NCBI RefSeq assembly: GCF_022695985.1
Contig: NZ_JAAPBF010000016.1
Coordinates: 1 to 64,000, forward strand
Direction of reading: 5' to 3'
Origin: Streptomyces sp. NP-1717
Lineage (GTDB): Bacteria; Actinomycetota; Actinomycetes; Streptomycetales; Streptomycetaceae
Length of the DNA stretch: 64,000 bases
The translations under genes were made by a program, and so were the position numbers. Under the pieces are notes generated by a model. The model saw nothing but the letters and a program-made list of their open reading frames with translations. It was not told where the DNA came from and made no database searches. Shown here in pieces: positions 18,014 through 26,861 of this stretch; the stretch's first letter is position 1; the number at the start of each line of letters is the position of its first letter.

Positions 18014-19227
18014 ATGCGGTCATCTCACGCTCACCACCGGGAATCCGGCCGGAGCGACGTCCTGGTCGTCGGGGGCGGGATCATCGGCCTCGTCACCGCC
18101 TGGCGGGCGGCGCAGCGCGGACTCGCCGTCACCGTCGTCGATCCCGAACCGGGCGGCGGCGCCGCGCGGGTCGCCGCCGGGATGCTCGCCGCCGTCAGCG
18201 AACTCGACCACGGCGAACAGACCTTGCTGGGGCTGAACATCGCCTCGGCGCGGCTGTATCCCGATTTCGTCGCCGAACTGGAGTCGGTCACCGGCCGGGA
18301 CACCGGCTACCGCCCCTGCGGCACGCTCGCCGTCGCTCTCGACAGCGACGACCGGGCGCAGCTGCGTGAACTCCACGCCCTCCAAAGGAGGTCGGGTCTG
18401 GAGTCGGAGTGGCTCACCGGCCGCGAGTGCCGGCGGCTGGAGCCGATGCTCGCTCCCGGCGTGCGCGGCGGGCTGCGGATCGACGGGGACCACCAGATCG
18501 ACCCGCGCAGGCTCGCGACCGCCCTCGTGACGGCCTGCGAGCGGGCGGGGGTGGTCTTCCACCGGGCGTGGGCGGAGCGCCTGCGGGTGGTCCGGGACCG
18601 AGCGGCCGGGATCACGGTGAGCGGCGGCTCCGAACTCGGCGCCGGCCAGGTCGTCGTCGCCGGGGGCAGCCTCAGCGGGCGGCTCGCGGGGGTGCCGGAC
18701 GACGTCGTGCCTCCGGTACGTCCCGTCAAGGGCCAGGTCCTGCGGCTGACGGTGCCGCGCGCGTACGCCCCGTTCCTGTCCCGGACGCTGCGGGCCGAGG
18801 TCCGCGGCAGCCACATCTACCTCGTGCCGCGCGAGAACGGCGAACTGGTCGTCGGGGCGACGAGCGAGGAGCTGGGCTGGGACACGACGGTGACGGCGGG
18901 CGGCGTGTACGAGCTGCTGCGCGACGCCCACGAACTGCTCCCCGGCATCACCGAACTGCCGCTCACCGAGACCCGCGCCGGGCTGCGTCCGACGTCGCCG
19001 GACAACGCGCCGCTGCTCGGACCGACCGCCCTGCCGGGGCTCCACCTGGCCACCGGGCACCACCGAAACGGGGTGCTCCTGACGCCCGTCACCGGCCGGG
19101 TGATGGCCACCGTACTCACGACGGGTGAACTCCCGCACGACGCACGGCCCTTCACACCCGGGCGCTTCTCGCCCGGCCGCCCGCCGGCCCCCTCCCCCGC
19201 CGTCTCCGCAGGTCAGGAGCAGCACGC

Positions 19228-19231
<4 letters not shown>
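18014..19231 (+). CDS. thiO: Glycine oxidase
   Basis: ThiO oxidises glycine to the imine needed for the thiazole ring of thiamine. The 405-residue FAD protein begins with a His-rich leader and then VLVVGGGIIGLVTAWRAA, the FAD-binding Rossmann motif. ARVAAGMLAAVSE and the C-terminal ETRAGLRPTSPDNAPLLG and GHHRNGVLLTP are typical of ThiO/DAO. ATG at 18014 is set by AAGGGAGGAG 10 nt upstream, inside the TPP riboswitch. Its stop overlaps the thiS start (ATGA), so the three genes thiO-thiS-thiG form one unit. Confidence 0.93.
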
Positions 19232-20275
<1,044 letters not shown>

Positions 20276-20414
20276 GGCCCCGCGCTCCGGGGGAAGCGGG
20301 CGGCGGCCGATTGCCGCGGCGCGGTGCGGGTGCTGTCACAAGACGGCTCCAGTGGCGCGTCGGGCCCGACCCGGGGCTGCGGGAGTGTCGGCGGCGGCTC
20401 GTAGACTCGGGCGG

Positions 20415-22571
20415 GTGGACACGACCCTTAGGGACCCTCTCGTCGGGCAGGTGCTCGACGGCCGTTACCGCGTCGACGCGCGCATCGCCGTCGGCGGCAT
20501 GGCCACGGTCTACCGGGCCGTCGACACCCGGCTCGACCGGGTCCTCGCCCTGAAGGTCATGCACCCGGCCCTGGCGACCGACGCCACGTTCGTGGAGCGC
20601 TTCATCCGCGAGGCCAAGTCCGTCGCGCGGCTCGCGCACCCGAACGTCGTCGGGGTCTTCGACCAGGGCGCCGAGGGCGCGTACGTGTACCTGGCGATGG
20701 AGTACGTGGAGGGCTGCACGCTGCGGGACGTCCTGCGCGAGCGCGGCGCCCTCCAGCCGCGTGCGGCCCTCGACATCCTGGAGCCGATGCTGGCCGCGCT
20801 GGGCGCCGCCCACCGGGCCGGTTTCATCCACCGGGACATCAAGCCGGAGAACGTCCTGATAGGGGACGACGGCCGGGTCAAGGTCGCCGACTTCGGGCTC
20901 GTACGGGCCGTCGGATCGGTCACCAACACCACCGGCACCATCCTCGGCACGGTCTCCTACCTCGCCCCGGAGCAGATCGAGTACGGCACCTCCGACACCC
21001 GGGTCGACGTGTACGCGTGCGGTGTCGTCCTGCACGAAATGCTGACCGGCGCCAAACCGCACGGCGGGGACACCCCCGCGCAGGTGCTCTACCTCCATCT
21101 GAACGAGGACGTGCCCGCGCCGTCCGCCGCGGTGCCCGGAATGGCGGCCGGGCTGGACGAACTGGTCGCCGCGGCCACCGCCCGCGATCCGGAGCTCCGC
21201 CCCGAGGACGCGGTGGCGATGCTGGCGCTGACCCGGCGCACCCGCGCCGCGCTCGACGACGCCCAGCTGGACGCGGTGCCGCCGCGGGCCACCGCGAAGA
21301 CCTCGCCGGCCGCCCCCGTGACGAAGCGCGGGGCGCGCCGCGCCGGCGGGGCGGTCTCCGGTGCCTCGGAGCCGTCGCAGGACGGCCACGACCGCGACAG
21401 CGGGAGCGGGCGCTCCCACGACGCCTCGCCCGCCGCCCCCGGCGCCTCCCGCGGCGCGGCCGCGGGCGGTCACGCGGGCGGCGCCGACGACCGTACGGAC
21501 GTGATTCCGCGCCTCGTCCGGCTTCCCGTCTCACCGGACGATTCCGGTACCGCCGATCTGTCGGCGGCCTCCCGGGGAGACGACCAGGTCCGCCGCACCA
21601 GCCGGCTCACCATGCCGCCGCCGGAGCCCGAGGCGCCGGTGCGGCAGCCGCCCGCGCGCCGCCGCACCGGCAGGATCGCCTCCGCGCCTCGCGGGAGCGT
21701 CCTGGCGATCGTGGTCGCCGCGCTGCTGGTGCTCGGTGTGGGCGTCGTTGTCTGGTACATCAACTCGGGCCAGTTCACCCGCGTCCCCTCGCTCCTCGGG
21801 CAGACCGAGCAGACGGCGAAGAAGCGCCTGGGTGACGCGGGGCTCGACGCGAGCGTCGAGAAGGACTTCAGCGACACGTTCGAGCGCGGCACGGTCATGC
21901 GCACCGACCCGGAGCCCCGGGCGCGGATACGGGGCAACGGGTCGGTGACCCTCGTCATCTCCCGCGGCCCGGAGATCGTGCGGGTCCCGGACCTGACCGG
22001 CAAGTCACTGGCCGACGCCAAGGACACGCTGAGGAAGGTCGGGCTGGCGCCCGGCGTCGTCGCCCGGTCCTTCGACGAGAAGACCGATCAGGGCGACATC
22101 ATCCGCACCCAGCCGAAGGCGGGTACGGAGCTGCGGCCCGACGCGGGCGTGGCGCTGGTCGTCAGCAAGGGCAGGCCGGTCCATGTGCCCGATGTGACCG
22201 GCCAGTCCGAGGAGGAGGCGACCGCCTCGCTCGAAGACGCGGGACTCGACGTGAAGATCGCGGCCGAGCGCGTCAACTCACCCGAGGAATCCGGAGCGGT
22301 GGCCAGGCAGTCCGCGAAGGAGGGCAGCAGGCTCGCCCGCGGCGACACCGTCACGCTGACGATCTCCAAGGGTCCCCGGATGCTCACCGTGCCGGACGTC
22401 ACGGGGAAGTCGATAGACGCGGCAAGGAGCGAACTGAACGCCGCGGGCTTCGAGGTAGAGGTCGACCGGAGCTTCCCGTTCCTGGACGACACCGTGGCCA
22501 AGCAGTCCGTCGGGGGCGGCGAGAAGGCCGCCGAGGGCAGCACCGTCACCATCACGACCAAGGGGATCTGA
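20415..22571 (+). CDS. PASTA-domain Ser/Thr protein kinase
   Basis: A 718-residue PknB-type receptor kinase. The kinase domain spans about residues 18-275: Gly loop AVGGMATVYRA, ATP-binding Lys47, catalytic HRDIKPEN, DFG in VKVADFGLVRA, and an activation loop rich in Thr (TNTTGTILGT). A disordered Pro/Ala/Asp-rich juxtamembrane stretch leads to one membrane span (about 427-448), then four PASTA repeats to the end, each with a VPDVTGKS-like element. PASTA repeats bind muropeptides or lipid II. GTG at 20415 lies 7 nt after TAGACT, which suggests a leaderless message. This is an extra kinase, away from the usual pknAB-pbpA locus. Confidence 0.93.
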   Translation: MDTTLRDPLVGQVLDGRYRVDARIAVGGMATVYRAVDTRLDRVLALKVMHPALATDATFVERFIREAKSVARLAHPNVVGVFDQGAEGAYVYLAMEYVEGCTLRDVLRERGALQPRAALDILEPMLAALGAAHRAGFIHRDIKPENVLIGDDGRVKVADFGLVRAVGSVTNTTGTILGTVSYLAPEQIEYGTSDTRVDVYACGVVLHEMLTGAKPHGGDTPAQVLYLHLNEDVPAPSAAVPGMAAGLDELVAAATARDPELRPEDAVAMLALTRRTRAALDDAQLDAVPPRATAKTSPAAPVTKRGARRAGGAVSGASEPSQDGHDRDSGSGRSHDASPAAPGASRGAAAGGHAGGADDRTDVIPRLVRLPVSPDDSGTADLSAASRGDDQVRRTSRLTMPPPEPEAPVRQPPARRRTGRIASAPRGSVLAIVVAALLVLGVGVVVWYINSGQFTRVPSLLGQTEQTAKKRLGDAGLDASVEKDFSDTFERGTVMRTDPEPRARIRGNGSVTLVISRGPEIVRVPDLTGKSLADAKDTLRKVGLAPGVVARSFDEKTDQGDIIRTQPKAGTELRPDAGVALVVSKGRPVHVPDVTGQSEEEATASLEDAGLDVKIAAERVNSPEESGAVARQSAKEGSRLARGDTVTLTISKGPRMLTVPDVTGKSIDAARSELNAAGFEVEVDRSFPFLDDTVAKQSVGGGEKAAEGSTVTITTKGI

Positions 22572-22574
22572 GGC

Positions 22575-23447
22575 TTGACGCTCCCCGACCGCCCGCGCAA
22601 TCTTGTCGGCGGCCATGTTCCGGTGGCGGGCGGTCTCGCCCGCGTGGGGCTGGCCTGGGCGCGTGACATCGGCGCCGAGACCGTCCAGGTCTTCGTGGCC
22701 AATCCGCGCGGCTGGGCGACGCCCGCCGGGAATCCGGCCCAGGACGAGCTGTTCCGGGACCGATGCGCCGCCGAGGGTCTGTCCGCGTACGTCCACGCGC
22801 CGTATCTGATCAACTTCGGCTCCCACACACCGGAGACGGCGGAGAGGTCGGTGCACTCCCTGCGGCACAGCCTGCGCCGGGGCCGGGAGATCGGCGCCCG
22901 GGGCGTCGTCGTGCACACGGGCTCGGCGACCGGCGGACGGCCGCGCGAGGTGGCGCTCGCGCAGGTACGGGAGCGGATGCTGCCGCTCCTCGACGAGCTG
23001 ACGCACGACGACGACCCGTATCTGCTGCTGGAGGCGACCGCGGGGCAGGGCTCCTCGCTCTGCTCGCTCGCCGAGGACTTCGGTCCGTACTTCGACGCGC
23101 TCGACGCGCATCCCCGGCTCGGCATCTGCCTCGACACGTGCCACGTCTTCGCGGCGGGCCACGATCTGGCCGCGCCGCACGGGACGCACCGGACGCTGGA
23201 CAGGCTGGTGGAGACGGTGGGTCCGGGCAGGCTCAGGCTGATCCACGCCAACGACTCCAAGGACGTGTCGGGCGCCCGTAAGGACCGGCACGTGAACATC
23301 GGCGCGGGCCATATCGGTGAGGCGCCGTTCCGGGCGCTGTTCTCGCATCCGGCGACCGAGGGCGTGCCGTTGGTGATCGAGACCCCCGGCGGCAAGGAAG
23401 GCCACGCGGCGGATGTCGCCCTGCTGAAGAAGCTCCGCGACTCGTAG
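22575..23447 (+). CDS. nfo: Endonuclease IV (AP endonuclease)
   Basis: A 290-residue deoxyribonuclease IV for base-excision repair, cleaving at abasic sites with a zinc cluster. The family opening LVGGHVPVAGGL is near the N-terminus. Metal-site motifs are LLEATAGQGSSLC, CLDTCHVFAAGHDL, HANDSKDVSGARKDRH, and VIETPGG. The start is a TTG 4 nt after the kinase stop; it must lie upstream of the conserved GGH, and no better codon is in frame. Close spacing suggests cotranscription with the kinase gene. Confidence 0.9.
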   Translation: MTLPDRPRNLVGGHVPVAGGLARVGLAWARDIGAETVQVFVANPRGWATPAGNPAQDELFRDRCAAEGLSAYVHAPYLINFGSHTPETAERSVHSLRHSLRRGREIGARGVVVHTGSATGGRPREVALAQVRERMLPLLDELTHDDDPYLLLEATAGQGSSLCSLAEDFGPYFDALDAHPRLGICLDTCHVFAAGHDLAAPHGTHRTLDRLVETVGPGRLRLIHANDSKDVSGARKDRHVNIGAGHIGEAPFRALFSHPATEGVPLVIETPGGKEGHAADVALLKKLRDS

Positions 23448-23458
23448 GCGAGACGCCT

Positions 23459-24100
23459 CTACAGCTCCGGGCCGTCCCCGGGGCCTTCCTGGTAGGAGTA
23501 GCGCTGCTCGCTCCAGGGGTCGCCGATGTTGTGATAGCCGCGCTCCTCCCAGAAGCCGCGGCGGTCGGCGGTCATGTATTCCACACCACGGACCCATTTC
23601 GGGCCCTTCCACGCATAAAGGTGCGGCACGACGAGCCGCAGTGGAAATCCGTGTTCGGCGGTGAGGAGTTCGCCCCCGTTGTGCGTGGCGAATACGGTCC
23701 GTTCCGAGGTGAAATCGGCAAGACGGACATTCGCGCTGTAGCCGTACTCGGCCCAGACCATGACATGGGTGACGTTCGGCGCCGGCGGAGCGAGTTCCAG
23801 GATCGTACGGGCGAGCACGCCGCCCCATTCGGCCCCGAGCATGCTGAATTTTGTCACGCAATGAAGATCGGCAACGACCGTCGAGAACGGCAGGGCCGAG
23901 AACTCCTCGTGATTCCAGCAGCGCTTGTCCCCGTCGGCCGTGGCGCCGAAGACGCGGAACTCCCAGCGCTCGGGCCTGAACTTGGGCACGGGACCGTAAT
24001 GCGTGACAGGCCAGCCGCGCTGGAGCCGCTGCCCCGGCGGAAGCCCGGACTGCGCCGACTCCCGTTCTTCCCGGCTCCGCGGCTGACCCATGCCTTCCAT
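23459..24100 (-). CDS. Molybdopterin-dependent oxidoreductase (sulfite oxidase family)
   Basis: A 213-residue single-domain protein of the sulfite oxidase/YedY-like molybdopterin family. The likely Mo-ligating cysteine is in VADLHCVTKFSMLGAEWGG; other hallmarks are EHGFPLRLVVPHLYAWKGPKWV and the GYHNIGDPW near the end. There is no signal peptide or heme domain, so it is cytoplasmic as encoded and may need a separate electron partner. ATG at 24100 is chosen; ATG at 24091 is nearly as good. It converges on nfo. Confidence 0.85.
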   Translation of the reverse strand: MEGMGQPRSREERESAQSGLPPGQRLQRGWPVTHYGPVPKFRPERWEFRVFGATADGDKRCWNHEEFSALPFSTVVADLHCVTKFSMLGAEWGGVLARTILELAPPAPNVTHVMVWAEYGYSANVRLADFTSERTVFATHNGGELLTAEHGFPLRLVVPHLYAWKGPKWVRGVEYMTADRRGFWEERGYHNIGDPWSEQRYSYQEGPGDGPEL

Positions 24101-24245
24101 GGTGACAGACCACGAAGGGTGGTCATGACCAGGTACAGCCCGATTCGGGCAACTGCTACTAAGTACGGCCTTACTGGACGCCCTTCGGACGTCGGTGCGA
24201 GGATGCGCGCATCCCGGCCAGTCCCCGTTGGAAGGAGCCTCTGCG

Positions 24246-24725
24246 ATGCAGGGCGACCCCGAGGTCATCGAGTTCCTCAATGAGCAGCTGACCGCCGAAT
24301 TGACAGCGATCAACCAGTACTTCCTGCACGCCAAAATGCAGGAGAACTTCGGCTGGACGAAGCTCGCCAAGTACACACGGTCCGAGTCCTTCGACGAGAT
24401 GAAGCACGCGGAGATCCTGACCGACCGAATTCTCTTCCTGGAGGGCCTGCCGAATTACCAGCGGCTTTTCCATGTACGGATCGGCCAGACGGTCACCGAG
24501 ATGTTCAACGCCGACCGGCAGATCGAGGTGGAGGCGATCGACAGGCTCCGGCGCGGGGTCGACGTCATGCGCGCCAAGGGCGACATCACGTCGGCGAAGA
24601 TCTTCGAGTCGATCCTCGCGGACGAGGAGCACCACATCGACTATCTCGACACCCAGCTCGAACTGGTCGAGAAGCTCGGTGAGGCGCTGTACATCGCACA
24701 GCTGATCGAGCAGCCCGACAGCTGA
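24246..24725 (+). CDS. bfr: Bacterioferritin
   Basis: A 159-residue ferritin-like four-helix protein that forms 24-mers storing iron. All di-iron ligands are in register: Glu18, Glu51, His54, Glu94, Glu127, His130. The heme ligand Met52 (in FDEMKHAE) shows a true heme bacterioferritin. GGAAGGAG lies at good spacing before the ATG at 24246. The ferredoxin gene bfd lies tail to tail only 23 nt downstream, so the pair is convergent and not an operon. Confidence 0.96.
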   Translation: MQGDPEVIEFLNEQLTAELTAINQYFLHAKMQENFGWTKLAKYTRSESFDEMKHAEILTDRILFLEGLPNYQRLFHVRIGQTVTEMFNADRQIEVEAIDRLRRGVDVMRAKGDITSAKIFESILADEEHHIDYLDTQLELVEKLGEALYIAQLIEQPDS

Positions 24726-24748
24726 CCGGTCTGGGCGGCGCCGGTGCG

Positions 24749-25027
24749 TCAGGCGGCTTCCAGGCCCGCCGACGTGCCCACCGCCCGTACGGCGGCCGCC
24801 TGCGCGACGGCCGTCTCCACGGCGGAGGTGCCCACGGTGGCCGGCGAGGAGAGCTCACGGCGCGGGCAGGCGCCGCGGCCGAGTATCGACTGGATGCTGC
24901 GCACGCACGAACCGCAGTCCGTGCCGGCTTTCGAGGCGGAGGCGATCTGGCGGGGGGTGCACGCACCCGCCTCCGCGTGGTCCCGGACCTGCTTCTCGGT
25001 GATGCCGAAGCACGAGCAGACGTACAC
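24749..25027 (-). CDS. bfd: Bacterioferritin-associated (2Fe-2S) ferredoxin
   Basis: A 92-residue protein whose first half is a Bfd-like [2Fe-2S] domain with the four-cysteine pattern CSC near the N-terminus and TDCGSC about 32 residues later. Bfd delivers electrons to mobilise iron from bacterioferritin. Two GTG codons compete: the one at 25036 directly abuts GGGAGG, whereas 25027 lies about 8 nt after it, so I prefer 25027. The C-terminal half is Ala/Val-rich and not part of the domain. An iron-box-like sequence lies 53-71 nt upstream. Confidence 0.88.
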   Translation of the reverse strand: MYVCSCFGITEKQVRDHAEAGACTPRQIASASKAGTDCGSCVRSIQSILGRGACPRRELSSPATVGTSAVETAVAQAAAVRAVGTSAGLEAA

Positions 25028-25079
25028 GCGGTTCACCTCCCGGCGGGATCGTTGGCTGGCGCCGTCCCCGTTGGCACGG

Positions 25080-25098
25080 TGAGGCAAACCTAACCTTA
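25080..25098 (-). promoter_or_regulatory. Iron box (DmdR1/IdeR-type operator)
   Basis: On the minus strand the 19-mer TAAGGTTAGGTTTGCCTCA matches 14 of 19 positions of the DtxR/IdeR iron-box consensus TTAGGTTAGGCTAACCTAA. It lies in the bfd promoter region, so bfd should be repressed when iron is plentiful and induced when stored iron must be released. Confidence 0.7.
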
Positions 25099-25138
25099 CC
25101 TGCCGTCCCGGTGCGCGCGAAAGGCCCCCGTACGAGGG

Positions 25139-25171
25139 TGGGGCGCGGATCACATCGCGATCCGCGCCCCA
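25139..25171 (-). terminator. Terminator after the DAHP synthase gene
   Basis: A perfect 13-bp stem (25139-25151 with 25159-25171) with a 7-nt loop lies 47 nt beyond the DAHP synthase stop on the minus strand. Confidence 0.75.
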
Positions 25172-25217
25172 CTCCTTCGTACTGCTCCGCGTGCCCGGCC
25201 GCGCCCGGCCCGGTGCG

Positions 25218-26573
25218 CTACTGCGCCCGGTACATCTCCGCGACGAGGAAGGCCAGGTCGAGCGACTGGCTGCGGTTGAGCCGGGGGTCGCAGGCCGTCT
25301 CGTACCGCTGGTGGAGGTCGTCGACGAAGATCTCGTCGCCGCCGCCCACGCACTCGGTGACGTCCTCGCCGGTCAGCTCCACGTGGATGCCGCCGGGGTG
25401 CGTGCCCAGGCCCTTGTGGACCTCGAAGAAGCCCTTGACCTCGTCCAGCACGTCGTCGAACCGGCGGGTCTTGTGGCCGGACGCCGCCTCGAAGGTGTTG
25501 CCGTGCATCGGGTCGGTCACCCACGCCACGGTCGCGCCGGACGCGGTCACCTTCTCGACCAGCTCGGGAAGCTTGTCCCTGACCTTGTCGGCGCCCATCC
25601 GGACGATGAACGTCAGCCGGCCGGGCTCACGCTCGGGGTCGAGCCGGTCGACGTAGCTGAGCGCGTCGTCGACCGACGTCGTCGGGCCGAGCTTGATACC
25701 GATCGGGTTGGCGATCTTCGAGGCGAACTCGATGTGCGCGCCGTCCAGTTGACGGGTGCGCTCACCGATCCAGACCATGTGGCCCGAGACGTCGTACAGC
25801 TTGCCGGTGCGCGAGTCCACTCGGGTCAGCGCCGACTCGTAGTCGAGCAGCAGGGCCTCGTGCGAGGAGAAGAACTCGACCGTGCGGAACTCCGCCGGGT
25901 CGGTGCCCGCCGCCTTCATGAAGTTCAGCGCGTTGTCGATCTCGCGGGCGAGACGCTCGTAACGCTGGCCGGACGGGGACGACTTCACGAAGTCCTGGTT
26001 CCAGGCGTGCACCTGGCGCAGGTCCGCGTAACCGCCGGTGGTGAAGGCGCGCACCAGGTTGAGCGTCGCGGCGGACGCGTTGTACATCCGCTTAAGCCGC
26101 TCGGGGTCCGGGACCCTGGCCGCCTCGGTGAAGGCGAAGCCGTTGACGGAGTCACCGCGGTAGGTGGGCAGCGTCACACCGTCACGCGTCTCGGTGGGCT
26201 TGGAACGCGGCTTCGAGTACTGCCCGGCGATCCTGCCGACCTTCACCACCGGCACGGAGGCCGCGTAGGTGAGGACGGCGCCCATCTGGAGCAGCGTCTT
26301 GAGCTTGCTGCGGATCTGTTCGGCGGACACGCCGTCGAAGGCCTCGGCGCAGTCGCCTCCCTGGAGCAGGAACGCCTCACCCTTGGCGACGGCGCCCATC
26401 CTGGCGCGCAGTTGGTCGCACTCGCCCGCGAAGACGAGCGGAGGATAGCTTTCCAGCTCCGCGACGGCGGCGCGCAGGGCCTCGGCATCGGGATACTCGG
26501 GCTGCTGCGCCGCGGGGAGGTCTCGCCAGGTCGCCTGTGCGGCGGGTGCTCGGGTGTCAGCGTTCACGGTCAC
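25218..26573 (-). CDS. Class II 3-deoxy-7-phosphoheptulonate synthase
   Basis: The first enzyme of the shikimate pathway, joining phosphoenolpyruvate and erythrose 4-phosphate. The 451 residues and the sequence are of the plant-like class II type: FLLQGGDCAEAFDG with the metal-binding cysteine, RIAGQYSKPRS, GIKLGPTTS, and WVTDPMHGNT. GTG at 26573 lies exactly 7 nt after TAATGT (26586-26581), pointing to a leaderless transcript. It is divergent from the trp leader and trpEG, putting entry into and a branch out of chorismate back to back. A strong hairpin follows the stop. Confidence 0.95.
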   Translation of the reverse strand: MTVNADTRAPAAQATWRDLPAAQQPEYPDAEALRAAVAELESYPPLVFAGECDQLRARMGAVAKGEAFLLQGGDCAEAFDGVSAEQIRSKLKTLLQMGAVLTYAASVPVVKVGRIAGQYSKPRSKPTETRDGVTLPTYRGDSVNGFAFTEAARVPDPERLKRMYNASAATLNLVRAFTTGGYADLRQVHAWNQDFVKSSPSGQRYERLAREIDNALNFMKAAGTDPAEFRTVEFFSSHEALLLDYESALTRVDSRTGKLYDVSGHMVWIGERTRQLDGAHIEFASKIANPIGIKLGPTTSVDDALSYVDRLDPEREPGRLTFIVRMGADKVRDKLPELVEKVTASGATVAWVTDPMHGNTFEAASGHKTRRFDDVLDEVKGFFEVHKGLGTHPGGIHVELTGEDVTECVGGGDEIFVDDLHQRYETACDPRLNRSQSLDLAFLVAEMYRAQ

Positions 26574-26681
26574 GTGGACAACATTACGGGTTCCGGGCAG
26601 CCGTCCACGCCGACTCTCAGTGGATGAGACGGATGTCCACCCTCGTGTCGCAGGCGGGCGGTGTCGGTTAGGATCCGCTCC

Positions 26682-26738
26682 ATGTTGACGCAGCTGAACC
26701 AGGCTTGGTGGTGGACCGCACATCCGGCGGTCCGCTGA
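26682..26738 (+). CDS. trpL: trp leader peptide (18 aa)
   Basis: A short reading frame, MLTQLNQAWWWTAHPAVR, with three tandem Trp codons at 26706-26714. TAGGAT (26669-26674) lies exactly 7 nt before the ATG, so translation likely begins at the transcript start. Hairpin-forming sequence overlaps and follows the Trp codons, and an attenuator hairpin lies at 26763-26785. The design is that of ribosome-mediated attenuation: with scarce tryptophanyl-tRNA the ribosome stalls at WWW and the terminator does not form. Attenuation of this kind has been described for a Streptomyces venezuelae trpEG gene. Confidence 0.93.
   Translation: MLTQLNQAWWWTAHPAVR
26713..26733 (+). promoter_or_regulatory. trp leader 1:2 (pause) hairpin
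   Basis: GGACCGC (26713-26719) pairs with GCGGTCC (26727-26733) around a 7-nt loop. The left arm overlaps the last Trp codon, so a ribosome stalled there would block the hairpin. Confidence 0.65.
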
Positions 26739-26762
26739 TTCACGCGCGCAACACCGAATCGC

Positions 26763-26785
26763 AAGGCCGCCCGAGGGGCGGCCTT
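26763..26785 (+). terminator. trp attenuator terminator
   Basis: AAGGCCGCCC (26763-26772) pairs with GGGCGGCCTT (26776-26785) over 10 bp with a 3-nt loop, followed by CCGTGTTT. It lies between the leader peptide and trpEG and is the probable rho-independent attenuator. Confidence 0.8.
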
Positions 26786-26861
26786 CCGTGTTTCCCGGCC
26801 CGCCGGCCGACACGGACCGGGATCCGGGGCCGTTCCTCCTCTCCGGAAGGAACCACCCCGT

